Positions 35,106 to 43,090 of a DNA stretch of 64,000 nt are shown here, in pieces. How positions within the stretch are numbered: position 1 is the stretch's first letter; each line of letters begins with the position of its first letter. This DNA is from Syntrophales bacterium (GTDB lineage: Bacteria > Desulfobacterota > Syntrophia > Syntrophales > UBA5619). The position numbers were made by a program, and so were the translations under genes. Location of the stretch: NCBI GenBank assembly GCA_023229765.1, contig JALNYO010000003.1:62001-126000 (forward strand). Reading direction: 5' to 3'. The notes beneath the pieces were generated by a model. It did no database searches. It saw only the letters and a list, made by a program, of their open reading frames with translations, and was not told the origin of the DNA.

Positions 35106-36284
35106 TCAGGTTTCTGCCGCCAGACAGCGGATAGCCTCCAGGGCAAAGGAAATTTCCTCGTCCGTGTTAAAGTAACCGAAGCCGAAGCGGATCGTTCCTC
35201 CGGAGAAGGTTCCGATCGTCCGGTGCGCGGCAGGGGCGCATTGCAGCCCCGGCCGGCAGAGGATGCCGAAGCGTTCTTCGAACATAAGCGCCGCCTCGGA
35301 AGGTGAAACGCCGGCGATGTTGAAAGAAACAACGGCTGTCCGGCTCGCGGCGTCGGGCGGCCCGTAAAGGGCAATGCCTTGCAGCGAGGCAAACCCCTTC
35401 AAAAATTTATCCGTCAACCCTTCCTCTTTGCGGCGGATGGCTTCGACCCCGGCGGCGAGGACAAAACGAACCCCGGCGCCCAGGCCGGCGATCCCGATGG
35501 TGTTGGGGGTGCCCGACTCGTATTTGTCGGGCAGGAAATCGGGCTGCGCTTCGAACTCCGAGCGGCTCCCCGTACCGCCCATCATTAAAGGCTGGAGCTG
35601 CTTTTCTATCCCCTCCCGGATGTAAAGCCCGCCTGTTCCCTGAGGTCCGAAGAGGGACTTGTGGCCGGAAAAAGCCAGCAGGTCGATCGCCATTTCGTCA
35701 ACATGGATGGGCAATGCCCCTGCCGTCTGGGCAGCATCCACGCAAAACAGAAGTCCCTGCTCCCGGGAGATTTGTCCCAGCTCGGCAAGGGGCAGGATGG
35801 TTCCCGTGACATTCGAGGCGTGGGTGACAACCAGCAGGCGGGTCTGTGGCCGAATCGCGGTGCGGACATCCTCGGGATTCAGCCTTCCTTCCCCGGAGCA
35901 GGAAACGACAGACAGACTCACCCCTTGCGTCTCTAAAAAGCGCAAGGGCCGCATGACGGAATTGTGCTCCATGCTGGAGGTTATGACATGATCGCCCGGA
36001 TGGAGGAGCCCCAGCAGGGCGATATTCAGCGCCTCCGTGGCATTTTTGGTGAAGGCGATTCGGAGTGAATCCCCGATTCCGAAAAGCTCCGCCAGCGCCT
36101 CCCGGGCCTCCAGGATGATTCGCCCCGCAGCGAGCGAGCGCCGGTGGCCGGAACGGCCGGGACTGCCGCCGGCCATTTCATTGTAATGGCCCATCGCCGC
36201 AATCATTTCTGGTGGTTTGGGCCAGGTAGTGGCGGCGTTATCAAAATAGATGAGCCGGTTTTCCCCCGAATCGGGTTGCATCAT
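35106..36284 (-). CDS. Cysteine desulfurase family protein (class V aminotransferase)
   Basis: A 392-residue PLP enzyme expected to remove sulfur or selenium from cysteine or selenocysteine. The PLP lysine is Lys209 in SGHKSLFGPQG; EHNS near residue 106 and SNVTG near 157 are further cofactor-site motifs, and cysteines at 343 and 349 (LCRPGLQC) are placed where family members carry the persulfide cysteine. It resembles the group of class V enzymes found next to yedF rather than IscS or SufS. Downstream of DUF3343 and YedF on the same strand, it is the likely Se/S donor of this locus. Confidence 0.88.
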   Translation of the reverse strand: MMQPDSGENRLIYFDNAATTWPKPPEMIAAMGHYNEMAGGSPGRSGHRRSLAAGRIILEAREALAELFGIGDSLRIAFTKNATEALNIALLGLLHPGDHVITSSMEHNSVMRPLRFLETQGVSLSVVSCSGEGRLNPEDVRTAIRPQTRLLVVTHASNVTGTILPLAELGQISREQGLLFCVDAAQTAGALPIHVDEMAIDLLAFSGHKSLFGPQGTGGLYIREGIEKQLQPLMMGGTGSRSEFEAQPDFLPDKYESGTPNTIGIAGLGAGVRFVLAAGVEAIRRKEEGLTDKFLKGFASLQGIALYGPPDAASRTAVVSFNIAGVSPSEAALMFEERFGILCRPGLQCAPAAHRTIGTFSGGTIRFGFGYFNTDEEISFALEAIRCLAAET

Positions 36285-36404
36285 TCGCCTCCTGTATAGA
36301 TGAAAATAGAATTTGTATTAACAATATCGCTGCGTTACATTGCGAGTGTTTTTGGTGCTTTAGGCGACCGCACCGGACGCGACAAAGCGCGTCCCTCCAA
36401 TTTG

Positions 36405-36446
36405 ATGAACATTAAACTTCGTTTTATGAACATTAAGCTCCGCTTT
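36405..36446. repeat. Two tandem copies of a 21-bp repeat
   Basis: Units 36405-36425 and 36426-36446 read ATGAACATTAAACTTCGTTTT and a variant with GCTCCGC. The same 21-bp unit recurs at 51102-51185, 53529-53549 and 58359-58379. Read on the minus strand the units encode the heptads KAELNVH and KTKFNVH in a 29-codon frame with no ribosome site. They lie in the 196-base gap between DUF3343 and the desulfurase. Confidence 0.8.
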
Positions 36447-36492
36447 CATCGTTCGTTGTGCCCGCCCCGGGCATGGGGGTTTATAGAAGTAC
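36444..36492. repeat. Dispersed repeat, copy A
   Basis: About 49 bases matching 37410-37457, with the fully conserved core GGGCATGGGGGTTTATA at 36469-36485 and the partly conserved left side TTTCATnnTTnGTTGnGCC. It overlaps the last codons and stop of the DUF3343 gene, whose TAA lies in the TATAAA of the minus strand. Confidence 0.6.
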
Positions 36493-36708
36493 CGTTCTTT
36501 CCCAGGTCACCAAATTCTTCAATGTCTCTGCCACAAGTCCCTGCTGCTCCACGAAAACACGGAGGCAGACGCCGCAGTCAGAACTGATCTGGCGAGGAAC
36601 GGGGATCAGTTTATGGACGATCCCCTGTTCCTTGAGAATCTTTTCCGCCTTCAGCGTATGGTTAACCGAAGGAAATAGAAATACGGCGTACGGCGGCGCT
36701 TCCATCAC
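36481..36708 (-). CDS. DUF3343 protein (Se/S carrier-like)
   Basis: A 75-residue protein of the DUF3343 family, whose members occur beside selenium- and sulfur-transfer genes and are proposed Se/S carriers. It has the usual start (YAVFLFPSVNHTLKAEKIL) and a CGVC pair at residues 45 and 48, followed by ETLKNL near the end. It overlaps yedF by 4 bases, so the two are translated together. The C-terminal codons run into a dispersed repeat. The carrier role is proposed for the family, not demonstrated here. Confidence 0.88.
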   Translation of the reverse strand: MMEAPPYAVFLFPSVNHTLKAEKILKEQGIVHKLIPVPRQISSDCGVCLRVFVEQQGLVAETLKNLVTWERTVLL

Positions 36709-37331
36709 GGGCGCACCAGCCGGGCGGCGCCCGCCATCGTTTCGAGGATATCGTACATATTGGAAATACGTCCCGCCGCGATCTGCTCGCCCAGCCCGAA
36801 ATAGCTCACGCAGGTTCCGCAGACGAGGATGTCCACGCCGGCCTGCGCCAATTGCTGCAAGTCATCGAGGACAGTCGAATCCTTCACGGCGAGTTTAACC
36901 CCGGCGTTGTAGCAGATGATCGTTGCCGGCAGCGGGTTGAGTTGCAGAAGGGTGTGGAGGAAGCCCCGGATCAGGACGTCTCCCAGGAAGTCGTCACCCC
37001 GCCCCATGCGATTGTCGGAAAGGACCACCACGAGGGGGCCAGCTTCCTTTTTCGGCAAAACTGCGCAGGTCAGCTCTGCGGCGAGAGCGGCGTCGTCCAC
37101 GGGGGGAGGGGCCGCAGCGCCAGTCCTCACCAGTTCTATCTCCCGAACCCCTCCCTCCTTTTTAGTCACAGAGAAGCTGCAGGCCGTTTTGGTGGCCAGG
37201 CGGCTGATGTTCTCCACGGCGATGTCATCGTCCACCAGAACGGTCACTTCGGCGTTTTCCTCAAGCGCCTTTTTTGCCAAAATCACTGGCTGCGGACAGG
37301 CAAGCCCGCGGGCGTCAATGGTTTTCTTCAT
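36705..37331 (-). CDS. yedF: Selenium-metabolism sulfurtransferase-like protein YedF
   Basis: The 208-residue protein has an N-terminal TusA-like domain with the sulfur-carrying Cys12 in ARGLACPQPV, then a C-terminal DsrE-like domain (PLVVVLSDNRMGRGDD, CGTCVSYFGLGEQ). This two-domain form is the one linked to selenium metabolism in anaerobes (TIGR03527 type). It should pass sulfane sulfur or selenium between the desulfurase and an acceptor. It lies 249 bases downstream of the activase gene and overlaps DUF3343. An AAGGAGG is present 17 bases before the ATG. Confidence 0.92.
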   Translation of the reverse strand: MKKTIDARGLACPQPVILAKKALEENAEVTVLVDDDIAVENISRLATKTACSFSVTKKEGGVREIELVRTGAAAPPPVDDAALAAELTCAVLPKKEAGPLVVVLSDNRMGRGDDFLGDVLIRGFLHTLLQLNPLPATIICYNAGVKLAVKDSTVLDDLQQLAQAGVDILVCGTCVSYFGLGEQIAAGRISNMYDILETMAGAARLVRP

Positions 37332-37364
37332 ATCTTCTCTTCCAACCTCCTTTTGGGTTTGTAT

Positions 37365-37414
37365 GAAAATCCCCCCATCCCCCCTTTACCAAAGGGGGGT
37401 AAGGGGGGATTTTC
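37365..37414. repeat. 50-bp palindromic C/G-tract element
   Basis: Arms of about 23 bases (gaaaatccccccatcccccc and its near-complement aaggggggattttc) around an ACCA loop. It can form a strong hairpin between the activase stop and the yedF start and may end or stabilise the activase mRNA. Translated, it yields NPPLPPFGKGGMGG peptides, which explains the small open frame at 37328-37543. Confidence 0.8.
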
Positions 37415-37457
37415 ATGCTTAGTTGAGCCGCTTAGGGCATGGGGGTTTATACAGTAC
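37410..37457. repeat. Dispersed repeat, copy B
   Basis: Counterpart of 36444-36492, with the same GGGCATGGGGGTTTATA core at 37435-37451 and similar flanks, directly joined to the palindromic element at 37365-37414. Confidence 0.6.
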
Positions 37458-37580
37458 GGAACAATCACAATTTCTTTTTTCTTTCCACTGATTTTTGCTT
37501 CGACTGACCGGCGGGTCAGTGAATAACGGTTGTAAAATATCAAAAGGAACGAAGAGACCCTCCTCCAATGGGGTGTGAAT

Positions 37581-38330
37581 CTATATATTTGCTGATGCGC
37601 TCAACGCGGCCCCGATAGCTCCCACAATCTGAGGGTCGGGTGGCACAAAAACGGGTCTGCCCATTTCGTTTTCGAGAATAATTCTCATGCAATCGTTCAG
37701 CGCAACGCCGCCGGCAAAAAATATTTCTCCCGGCGGCGCAATCCGTTTCAGGAGACCCGCCGAACGGCTGACGATAGCCTTGTGAATGCCCAGCGCCACC
37801 TCGTCGCGCATCGCGCCCTGTGAAGTCAGAGACACAACCTCGGATTCGGCAAAGACAGTGCACATGCTGTTGATCTTCACGGTTTTACCGGCTGAAAGAG
37901 CCGCCTTTGAGAATTCATCCAGTGTGAAACCGAGCGCAGTTGCCATGACCTCAAGGAAACGGCCTGTCCCGGCAGCGCACTTGTCGTTCATTTCGAATTT
38001 ATTCATCTGGCCTTTGTCATCCAGAGAAATGGCCTTCGTGTCCTGTCCTCCGATGTCAAGGATTGACCTGCAGCCGCCCGAAAAAAAGCGGGCGCCCAAG
38101 GCGAAGGCAGTGATCTCGGTGATCACCGGACAGTTAAGGTGTCCTCCGATCAGATGGCGGCCGTATCCGGTGGCGGCGATGACATCGAAGGCAACGCCGT
38201 TCATAAGTTCCTGCGCCGTTTCCAGCGGGTTGTGCGACGTGACCGACTTACGGGAAAAGACAAGCTTGCCGTTTTCCAGCACGGCAAGCTTGATGGTTCG
38301 CGAGCCTATGTCAATTCCGGCGCATTTCAT
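37581..38330 (-). CDS. ATP-dependent activase of the 2-hydroxyacyl-CoA dehydratase / double-cubane type
   Basis: A 249-residue ASKHA-fold ATPase that injects a low-potential electron into its partner reductase. The N-terminal phosphate loop GIDIGSRTIK, the second loop DIGGQDTK, and Cys118 and Cys157 (NDKCAAGTGRF; SMCTVFAESEV), one pair per homodimer half for a shared 4Fe-4S cluster, are all present, as is GGVALND. It overlaps the partner gene upstream by 4 bases, so the pair is translated together. Length is typical of single-domain activases such as HgdC. Confidence 0.94.
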   Translation of the reverse strand: MKCAGIDIGSRTIKLAVLENGKLVFSRKSVTSHNPLETAQELMNGVAFDVIAATGYGRHLIGGHLNCPVITEITAFALGARFFSGGCRSILDIGGQDTKAISLDDKGQMNKFEMNDKCAAGTGRFLEVMATALGFTLDEFSKAALSAGKTVKINSMCTVFAESEVVSLTSQGAMRDEVALGIHKAIVSRSAGLLKRIAPPGEIFFAGGVALNDCMRIILENEMGRPVFVPPDPQIVGAIGAALSASANI

Positions 38331-39607
38331 TTTTTCTTCAACCGCTCGACAAAGGCCTCAAGCCTTGTCTTTAGCTGTCCCGTGTCTTCCTGACTGTAAT
38401 CCGTTTCCAGGCGCAGGGTCGGCACGCCCGATGTTTCCAGCTCTTTTTCCACAGGTCCGCTTTCCATGATGTAAGGCTGGCAGAATTGCAGGCTATAATG
38501 AATAACGCCATGCGACCCGAGTTTTTTCGTCATTTCCTTCATGTACTCGACCCGCGACGGGTTCGGCGTAAAAACAGCGCAGTCGATATTGAAATATCGT
38601 TCGGTGATTGAATCAAGGATATCTTCCACAGTGTTCCCCGTGGGCTCCGTCAGCCAGCGCACGCCGCGTTCGCCCACGCAGGATTCCTCGCCCACAATGA
38701 CCGCGTTGCTTGCTTCAATCAGCATGGGCAGTTTCCAGTTGGGAACGGCCATGGGGCATCCGGAAACCAGCAGACGTGCTGTGCCCTTCGCGAAAACGCC
38801 GGCGCCTTTTTTTACGCGGTCTTCCAGTTCGTCGCAGAGTTTATTCACCGAGTCGGTAAAGCGGATAGGGTCATCATAGAAAAACACCTGATTCACGAGC
38901 AAAGCGTCCAGACCGGATATCGGCGCCGGGTCGGCGGCGCGAATCGCGGCCAGTCTTTTCACGGCATTTCGTTTTGCATTAACGACTTCAATCCCCTTTT
39001 TCAGCGATTCAACGGTTATCTTTTTACCGCTTACCTCTTCAAGTTTTTCGATGAACTTGCGGTATTCTTCCTTCAGCAAAGCCTTGCCCATAGCGGTTTT
39101 CATCTGGGGCATGTCCATGATGTACAGGTCTTTGACCAGCGGAGCCAGAAGCTCATACGACTTTTTCTTGCCGTCGCAGGTAGTTTCTCCTACAATGACG
39201 TCGCTTGATTCCAGATAGGGACATACCTTCCCAAGCTTGAAGCCGAAAGCAGATTTGATGAGTGAGCATGTATTTCGGGGCAACAGCGTTTCGGCGCCCT
39301 CAAAATTGAATTCCGCCCCGGTGCATAATCCGACCGAAACTCCATCCACCGCAAGAATCAACTCTTCGGGAACGAAAACGCAGAACGAACCTATTACTTT
39401 CCGGCCCTGCGCCTTCGCGTCCATAAGCTCCTTGATGCGCAGGCCATGCACTTCGCTCATGACGAAATCAAAGTACTTCATTCCCTCCGGGCGGTTCTTT
39501 TGCGAAAGAAAAATATTTGCATATGCCTCTCCAAGAACGGAAAGTAGCGCGTCATGACCCTTAAGATCAAGACCGAGTTCCGACCACATTTTTGTGTAAT
39601 CCGACAT
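38327..39607 (-). CDS. Double-cubane-cluster type anaerobic reductase (2-hydroxyacyl-CoA dehydratase superfamily)
   Basis: The 426-residue protein is a single-subunit member of the HgdB/FldB superfamily. Ten cysteines are present; those at 76 (GSFCVFVPEE), 114 (RNTCSLIKS), 144 (ETTCDGKKKS), 284 (SGCPMAVPN), 310 (ESCVGERG) and 376 (QFCQPYI) are placed like the six that hold the [8Fe-9S] double-cubane cluster in the Carboxydothermus protein. It has one gene instead of the two dehydratase subunits, again like that protein, and a coupled activase. Its natural substrate is unknown; reduction of small inert molecules by ATP-driven low-potential electrons is the family expectation. Ribosome site TCAGGAGG precedes the ATG. 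Confidence 0.85.
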   Translation of the reverse strand: MSDYTKMWSELGLDLKGHDALLSVLGEAYANIFLSQKNRPEGMKYFDFVMSEVHGLRIKELMDAKAQGRKVIGSFCVFVPEELILAVDGVSVGLCTGAEFNFEGAETLLPRNTCSLIKSAFGFKLGKVCPYLESSDVIVGETTCDGKKKSYELLAPLVKDLYIMDMPQMKTAMGKALLKEEYRKFIEKLEEVSGKKITVESLKKGIEVVNAKRNAVKRLAAIRAADPAPISGLDALLVNQVFFYDDPIRFTDSVNKLCDELEDRVKKGAGVFAKGTARLLVSGCPMAVPNWKLPMLIEASNAVIVGEESCVGERGVRWLTEPTGNTVEDILDSITERYFNIDCAVFTPNPSRVEYMKEMTKKLGSHGVIHYSLQFCQPYIMESGPVEKELETSGVPTLRLETDYSQEDTGQLKTRLEAFVERLKKK

Positions 39608-40132
39608 GTTATGCCTCCTGATAGTGTTTGAATAGTTGCTTATAATTATTTATGTTCTGGCCATGGACAGCCGCCCTTTATTTGTTTTTTCTTTTTCATG
39701 AGAATGCCGTCCGCCCGGGATGGAAGGGAACAAGGTGAGAGGGGTCGCTCCCCATGTGGACAATCCAGCAGGGCAGAAGATAGACCGGCGCCTGAAGGGA
39801 AATATCCCTGATTTTTTGGGAAGGGTTCGATTTTTTTGAAGACAGGTTGACCAATGTTGCCTCCTGAATTAGTCATGCCGCGGTCTCCGCGGGTATGACC
39901 CTCAGGGGGACAAGCGGTCAGGGGGGAGAGACGGCAGAGCAGCGTTTTTCGGAGGACCGCCCGGGTCCTCTTTCAGCGCCTCATATTAATGGGTTGAATA
40001 ATTTCAATAAATAAATCACGGATATCGCTCCAAATATTTACAAACTTCTACAATATTTCATGAGAGAAATAAGGGATGCAGGGCAATTTGTCAACTTTTT
40101 TGTTGCACAAGCAGCCGAACTGTCTGGAAAGG
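39608..40132 (-). other. Long structured leader of the double-cubane operon
   Basis: About 520 bases before the reductase gene. On the minus strand there is a TTGACA at 40089-40094 with a poor TATTTC 17 bases on, then an AT-rich stretch, then hairpins GAGGACC-CGGGC-GGTCCTC (39953-39971) and CCGCGG-AGA-CCGCGG (39886-39900), then AGGAGG with a short open frame. I could not match it to a known riboswitch. Confidence 0.45.
39696..39854 (-). CDS. Possible 52-residue leader ORF before the reductase
   Basis: A TTG at 39852-39854 follows TTCAGGAGGCAACA, closely similar to the TATCAGGAGGCATAAC that starts the reductase gene 245 bases on. It opens 52 codons and its TGA overlaps an ATG (39697-39699) of a second, 17-codon frame ending GGCPWPEHK. 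Neither peptide resembles a known family; they may be regulatory or fortuitous. Confidence 0.25.
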   Translation of the reverse strand: MVNLSSKKSNPSQKIRDISLQAPVYLLPCWIVHMGSDPSHLVPFHPGRTAFS

Positions 40133-40840
40133 CTACTGTTTCAGCGCTTCCCTTATTTGTCTGGTCGTCTCCGGGCCTTCGAATATCTTCTCCATCGCCT
40201 CGGCAAGAACGCCGTTGATTTGATCCTCCAGCTTTCCCTCCGAGAAAACAACGTGTTCCAGCGAGGAATTGCTTTCCGAACTGACGCGGTAGAAGATTTT
40301 TTTCTTTTGAACGTCCGCAAAAACAAGGCTGATCCGCGCCTTCGCGGAGTATTTTTTTATCGGTATGTTGTCCAGACAGGTGACGTCCAGTTCGTCGATG
40401 GCGCCGCCGATGAGGATGGTTCCCCAGCCCGGCAGAATAGTTTTTTCACTCTGATCCCAGGCGGTCTTTTCCGGAGAGACATTGAACCCGGATTGCGTAA
40501 GCAGCTTGCGCAGGGCCTCGGCCACCGCGTCCGGCGCTTTGACGTATCTCGGCAGAACCGGGATGGAGGAGGCGCCGGAGCGAATTACCCGGCCGAGCAG
40601 CAGTGTGTCATCAATCTTTCTGCGATCAATGAAGTTTGCAACGGTAACGCTGAATTTCCGACCATCCGTCACGGCAGGGACAAGCTGCTTGGTTGGCTGA
40701 TAGCGCAGATCAACATTGTATATTTTCGGCGCACAGCCGGCGAGCAACGTCATCCCGAGAAGGATGGCGAACAAAATAAAACTGCTTTTCCGGTTTTTAT
40801 TGCCGGCAGCAGAAGCGGGGACATTATTATTGAGCATCAT
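40133..40840 (-). CDS. Putative outer-membrane or periplasmic lipoprotein (YajG-like)
   Basis: The start at ATG 40840 is chosen because GGAGG lies six bases upstream; the longest frame begins at 40867. The 235-residue product has a signal peptide with lipobox LLAGC, so Cys would be lipidated. The mature part (VAVTDGRKFSVTV-like beta strand, then a repeated FADVQKKKIFY pattern) resembles YajG-type lipoproteins of unknown function. No neighbouring gene is closely linked. A strong promoter lies about 340 bases upstream at 41188-41216. Confidence 0.75.
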   Translation of the reverse strand: MMLNNNVPASAAGNKNRKSSFILFAILLGMTLLAGCAPKIYNVDLRYQPTKQLVPAVTDGRKFSVTVANFIDRRKIDDTLLLGRVIRSGASSIPVLPRYVKAPDAVAEALRKLLTQSGFNVSPEKTAWDQSEKTILPGWGTILIGGAIDELDVTCLDNIPIKKYSAKARISLVFADVQKKKIFYRVSSESNSSLEHVVFSEGKLEDQINGVLAEAMEKIFEGPETTRQIREALKQ

Positions 40841-41399
40841 TCGTAACCTCCAGTTGCTTAAATTCATTCACTATCGGGATATCTTGTTCCTCTGTTTTTA
40901 TGCGGGATAGAAAAAGGCTCCCATGACACATTCAACAATTTAAAAGGGGGGCGATACTGCCGATAATGGCAAGCCCGTATGTCCACGATTTCGGCAATCC
41001 GGCATGCCAGCGCGCCCATTAACGATACCTTCTTTGAAGGATTTACGGAAAGCGCGTTTCCGTTACGTCCAGGTATCCGATAAAAAAGGATTCCTCTATG
41101 GAAGTTAGACGTCGTGAAACGAGTCCGCCGTGGGCTATCCCGATGGGCCTTCCGCAAAACCCCATGTCTGTAGCAAGCAGCGAACTCGTTATAGGTAAAA
41201 CGGGATTGGTTGTCAATACAAACTGTTCTTCTAATGAGCATGGAGCATAGACATGCCTCACACTTAAAAATTCATGAAGACGCTTTTATTGTAGCTTTCA
41301 GCCCAATAATCAATAATCATAATCGCCAATCGAAATTCGTCCGTGATGAGGCGGCGAGCACAATTGTCGTGCTGATCATTCGATTTCTTTTGGGGTGCC
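40841..41399. other. Intergenic region and long leader of the lipoprotein gene
   Basis: About 560 bases. The only clear signal is the leftward promoter at 41188-41216, which implies an untranslated leader of roughly 340 bases. Open frames on both strands here (for example 41043-41261 minus, 72 codons, and 41098-41250 plus, 50 codons) lack ribosome sites, and I do not accept them as genes. Confidence 0.5.
41188..41216 (-). promoter_or_regulatory. Sigma-70 promoter upstream of the lipoprotein gene
   Basis: Minus-strand TTGACA (41211-41216) and TATAAC (41188-41193) with exactly 17 bases between. The transcript would start near 41181 and run leftward toward the lipoprotein start at 40840. Confidence 0.65.
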
Positions 41400-42803
41400 T
41401 CATTTCGCTATGAATTCAGGAGGCAAGTATTGATCCACCCCCTTTCTTCCAGATGGCATGAGATAAGCCAGCGGAATGGCGAGTAATAACCCGAGGCCAA
41501 AGCCGATGAAGACTGTCCGGAAACCCCGTGCGGGGGTGGAACTCAAATGGAGGATGATGGTAATCAGCGAGATTCCGCACACCCCCCCGACGGATCGGAA
41601 CATCCCCCGCAGCCCGGTTATTGTGGCCACCTTTTCAGGCATCAGTTCGATGCAGGCGTTGTTAGCGCCGGGCAGGAGAATTCCCAAACCAACTCCGGTC
41701 ACCAGGATCAGGATGAGGAGGCTTTTGGTCGCCCCCAGATGGATGCCGAGGAGACTGAACAGCAGGAAACTCTGGTCGGCCAGGAGGAGCGTCGCCAAAG
41801 CGAGCAGGATCACGCCCAAGACGATGGGTCGCCTATAACCCCAGCGTTTGAGCAAGAAGCTGGCCATAGCCGAGGTGGAAATCATTCCGATCGAGCGGGG
41901 CGTGAGGATCATGCCGCTCGCCAGAACGGTCAATTTCTGCACCGAGATGGCGTAGAGGGGGATGAACGCAAAGACTCCGAACACCCCGGCGCCGATGATC
42001 ATGTTGAACAGGTTGGCCGCTAAAAAAGGTCTCGATTTCAACAAGGCCATGTCAAGGATCGGGTTGGAGGCCTTCTTTTCCTGCCGGAAAAACAGATAGA
42101 GGGAAAAAACGCTGGCGCCTGCCCAGAGGGCTGCCCAAAAAAGAGAAAAAAGGGAGAAGTCCTCTGCAAAGTGGTTCAAACCCAACATCAGAAAGAGGAT
42201 TGCACCAAAGAAAAATGCCGCTCCTGCTAAATCGATGTGGGGTTTGGCGGAAACCTTCCCATCGTGAAGCAGAATCGTGATTAGACTGATCAGCACAATG
42301 CCGATGGGCAGGTTGATGTAAAAGATGTGCCGCCAGGAATATTGGCTGATGATCCAGCCTCCCAGATTCGGGCCGATGATGCCGCCGATAGGAAAGATGC
42401 TTGTGAACAAGCCGATGGCGCGTTCCCGGTTCTCGGGAAATTGATCGCTCACGATGCCCGCGGCTGTCGGGAGGAAACTCGCCCCCCCGATGCCCTGAAG
42501 GAACCTGAAGATTAGCAGGCTGTAGATGTTGGGCGCGAAACCGCAGGCAAGGGAGCTGACCGTAAAAAGAACAAGGGATGCCAGATAGACTTTTTTACGC
42601 CCATAGGCATCGCTCAGGATTCCCATCAGAGGCATAGAGCTCATCACCGCGAGGAGGTAGATCGAAACCGTCCAGCCCGCCCAGAGGACGTTGGTGTGCA
42701 GGTCCCGGATCAAGTGGGGGAAGGCCACCGCAACTGCTGTGCTGTCGATGGAGTACATCAGAAGACCCAGCCCTGCCGAGCCGAAAATGAAGTAACGTTT
42801 CAT
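41400..42803 (-). CDS. MFS transporter, DHA2 (EmrB/QacA) 14-helix type
   Basis: The 467-residue protein has fourteen predicted helices and the DHA2 marks: a conserved acidic/serine start (YSIDSTAVAVAFPHL), motif A (GILSDAYGRKKVY), and motif C-like GGIIGPNLGGWI. These are proton-driven multidrug exporters; the substrates of this one are unknown. A terminator-like hairpin lies only 27 bases before the ATG, which suggests attenuation control, and the ribosome site is poor (GAGCAAG). Confidence 0.88.
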   Translation of the reverse strand: MKRYFIFGSAGLGLLMYSIDSTAVAVAFPHLIRDLHTNVLWAGWTVSIYLLAVMSSMPLMGILSDAYGRKKVYLASLVLFTVSSLACGFAPNIYSLLIFRFLQGIGGASFLPTAAGIVSDQFPENRERAIGLFTSIFPIGGIIGPNLGGWIISQYSWRHIFYINLPIGIVLISLITILLHDGKVSAKPHIDLAGAAFFFGAILFLMLGLNHFAEDFSLFSLFWAALWAGASVFSLYLFFRQEKKASNPILDMALLKSRPFLAANLFNMIIGAGVFGVFAFIPLYAISVQKLTVLASGMILTPRSIGMISTSAMASFLLKRWGYRRPIVLGVILLALATLLLADQSFLLFSLLGIHLGATKSLLILILVTGVGLGILLPGANNACIELMPEKVATITGLRGMFRSVGGVCGISLITIILHLSSTPARGFRTVFIGFGLGLLLAIPLAYLMPSGRKGVDQYLPPEFIAK

Positions 42804-42820
42804 CGTAAAACCGCTTGCTC

Positions 42821-42855
42821 AAAATAAAGAAAAAAGCGCCAATTTGTTTTGGCGC
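42821..42855 (-). terminator. Intrinsic terminator or attenuator before the DHA2 exporter
   Basis: Stem GCGCCAA/TTGGCGC with a 6-base loop (42836-42855) followed on the minus strand by TTTTTTCTTT. It could end the preceding dcw-associated transcript or, being only about 27 bases before the exporter start codon, attenuate that gene. Confidence 0.75.
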
Positions 42856-43090
42856 ACGAAGAACAGAGCCGCCCAGATCTTCGCAAATATTTGAGCTCAT
42901 CCGCATCCCCCTTGTCAAGGCCAAAAGAACAGACCAAAAGATGGTGATCGCCATTTACTTGCAATTGAAATGATGTAGGCCTGTCAACATCACTCTATGC
43001 TTGATTGCCGGAAGTTGTCCTTGTTCCCGCTCACCTGAAAAATCATCATCCCGAAATTGCACGTTTCAACCCGAAAGCAACGCCCCAAGG

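Noticed and set aside
37328..37543. 71-codon frame with NPPLPPFGKGGMGG
   Set aside because: This peptide is the translation of the C/G-tract palindrome at 37365-37414, a known source of false proteins.
41043..41261. 72-codon minus-strand frame (and a 50-codon plus-strand frame at 41098)
   Set aside because: No ribosome site for either, the promoter at 41188-41216 lies inside the minus-strand frame, and neither resembles a family I know.
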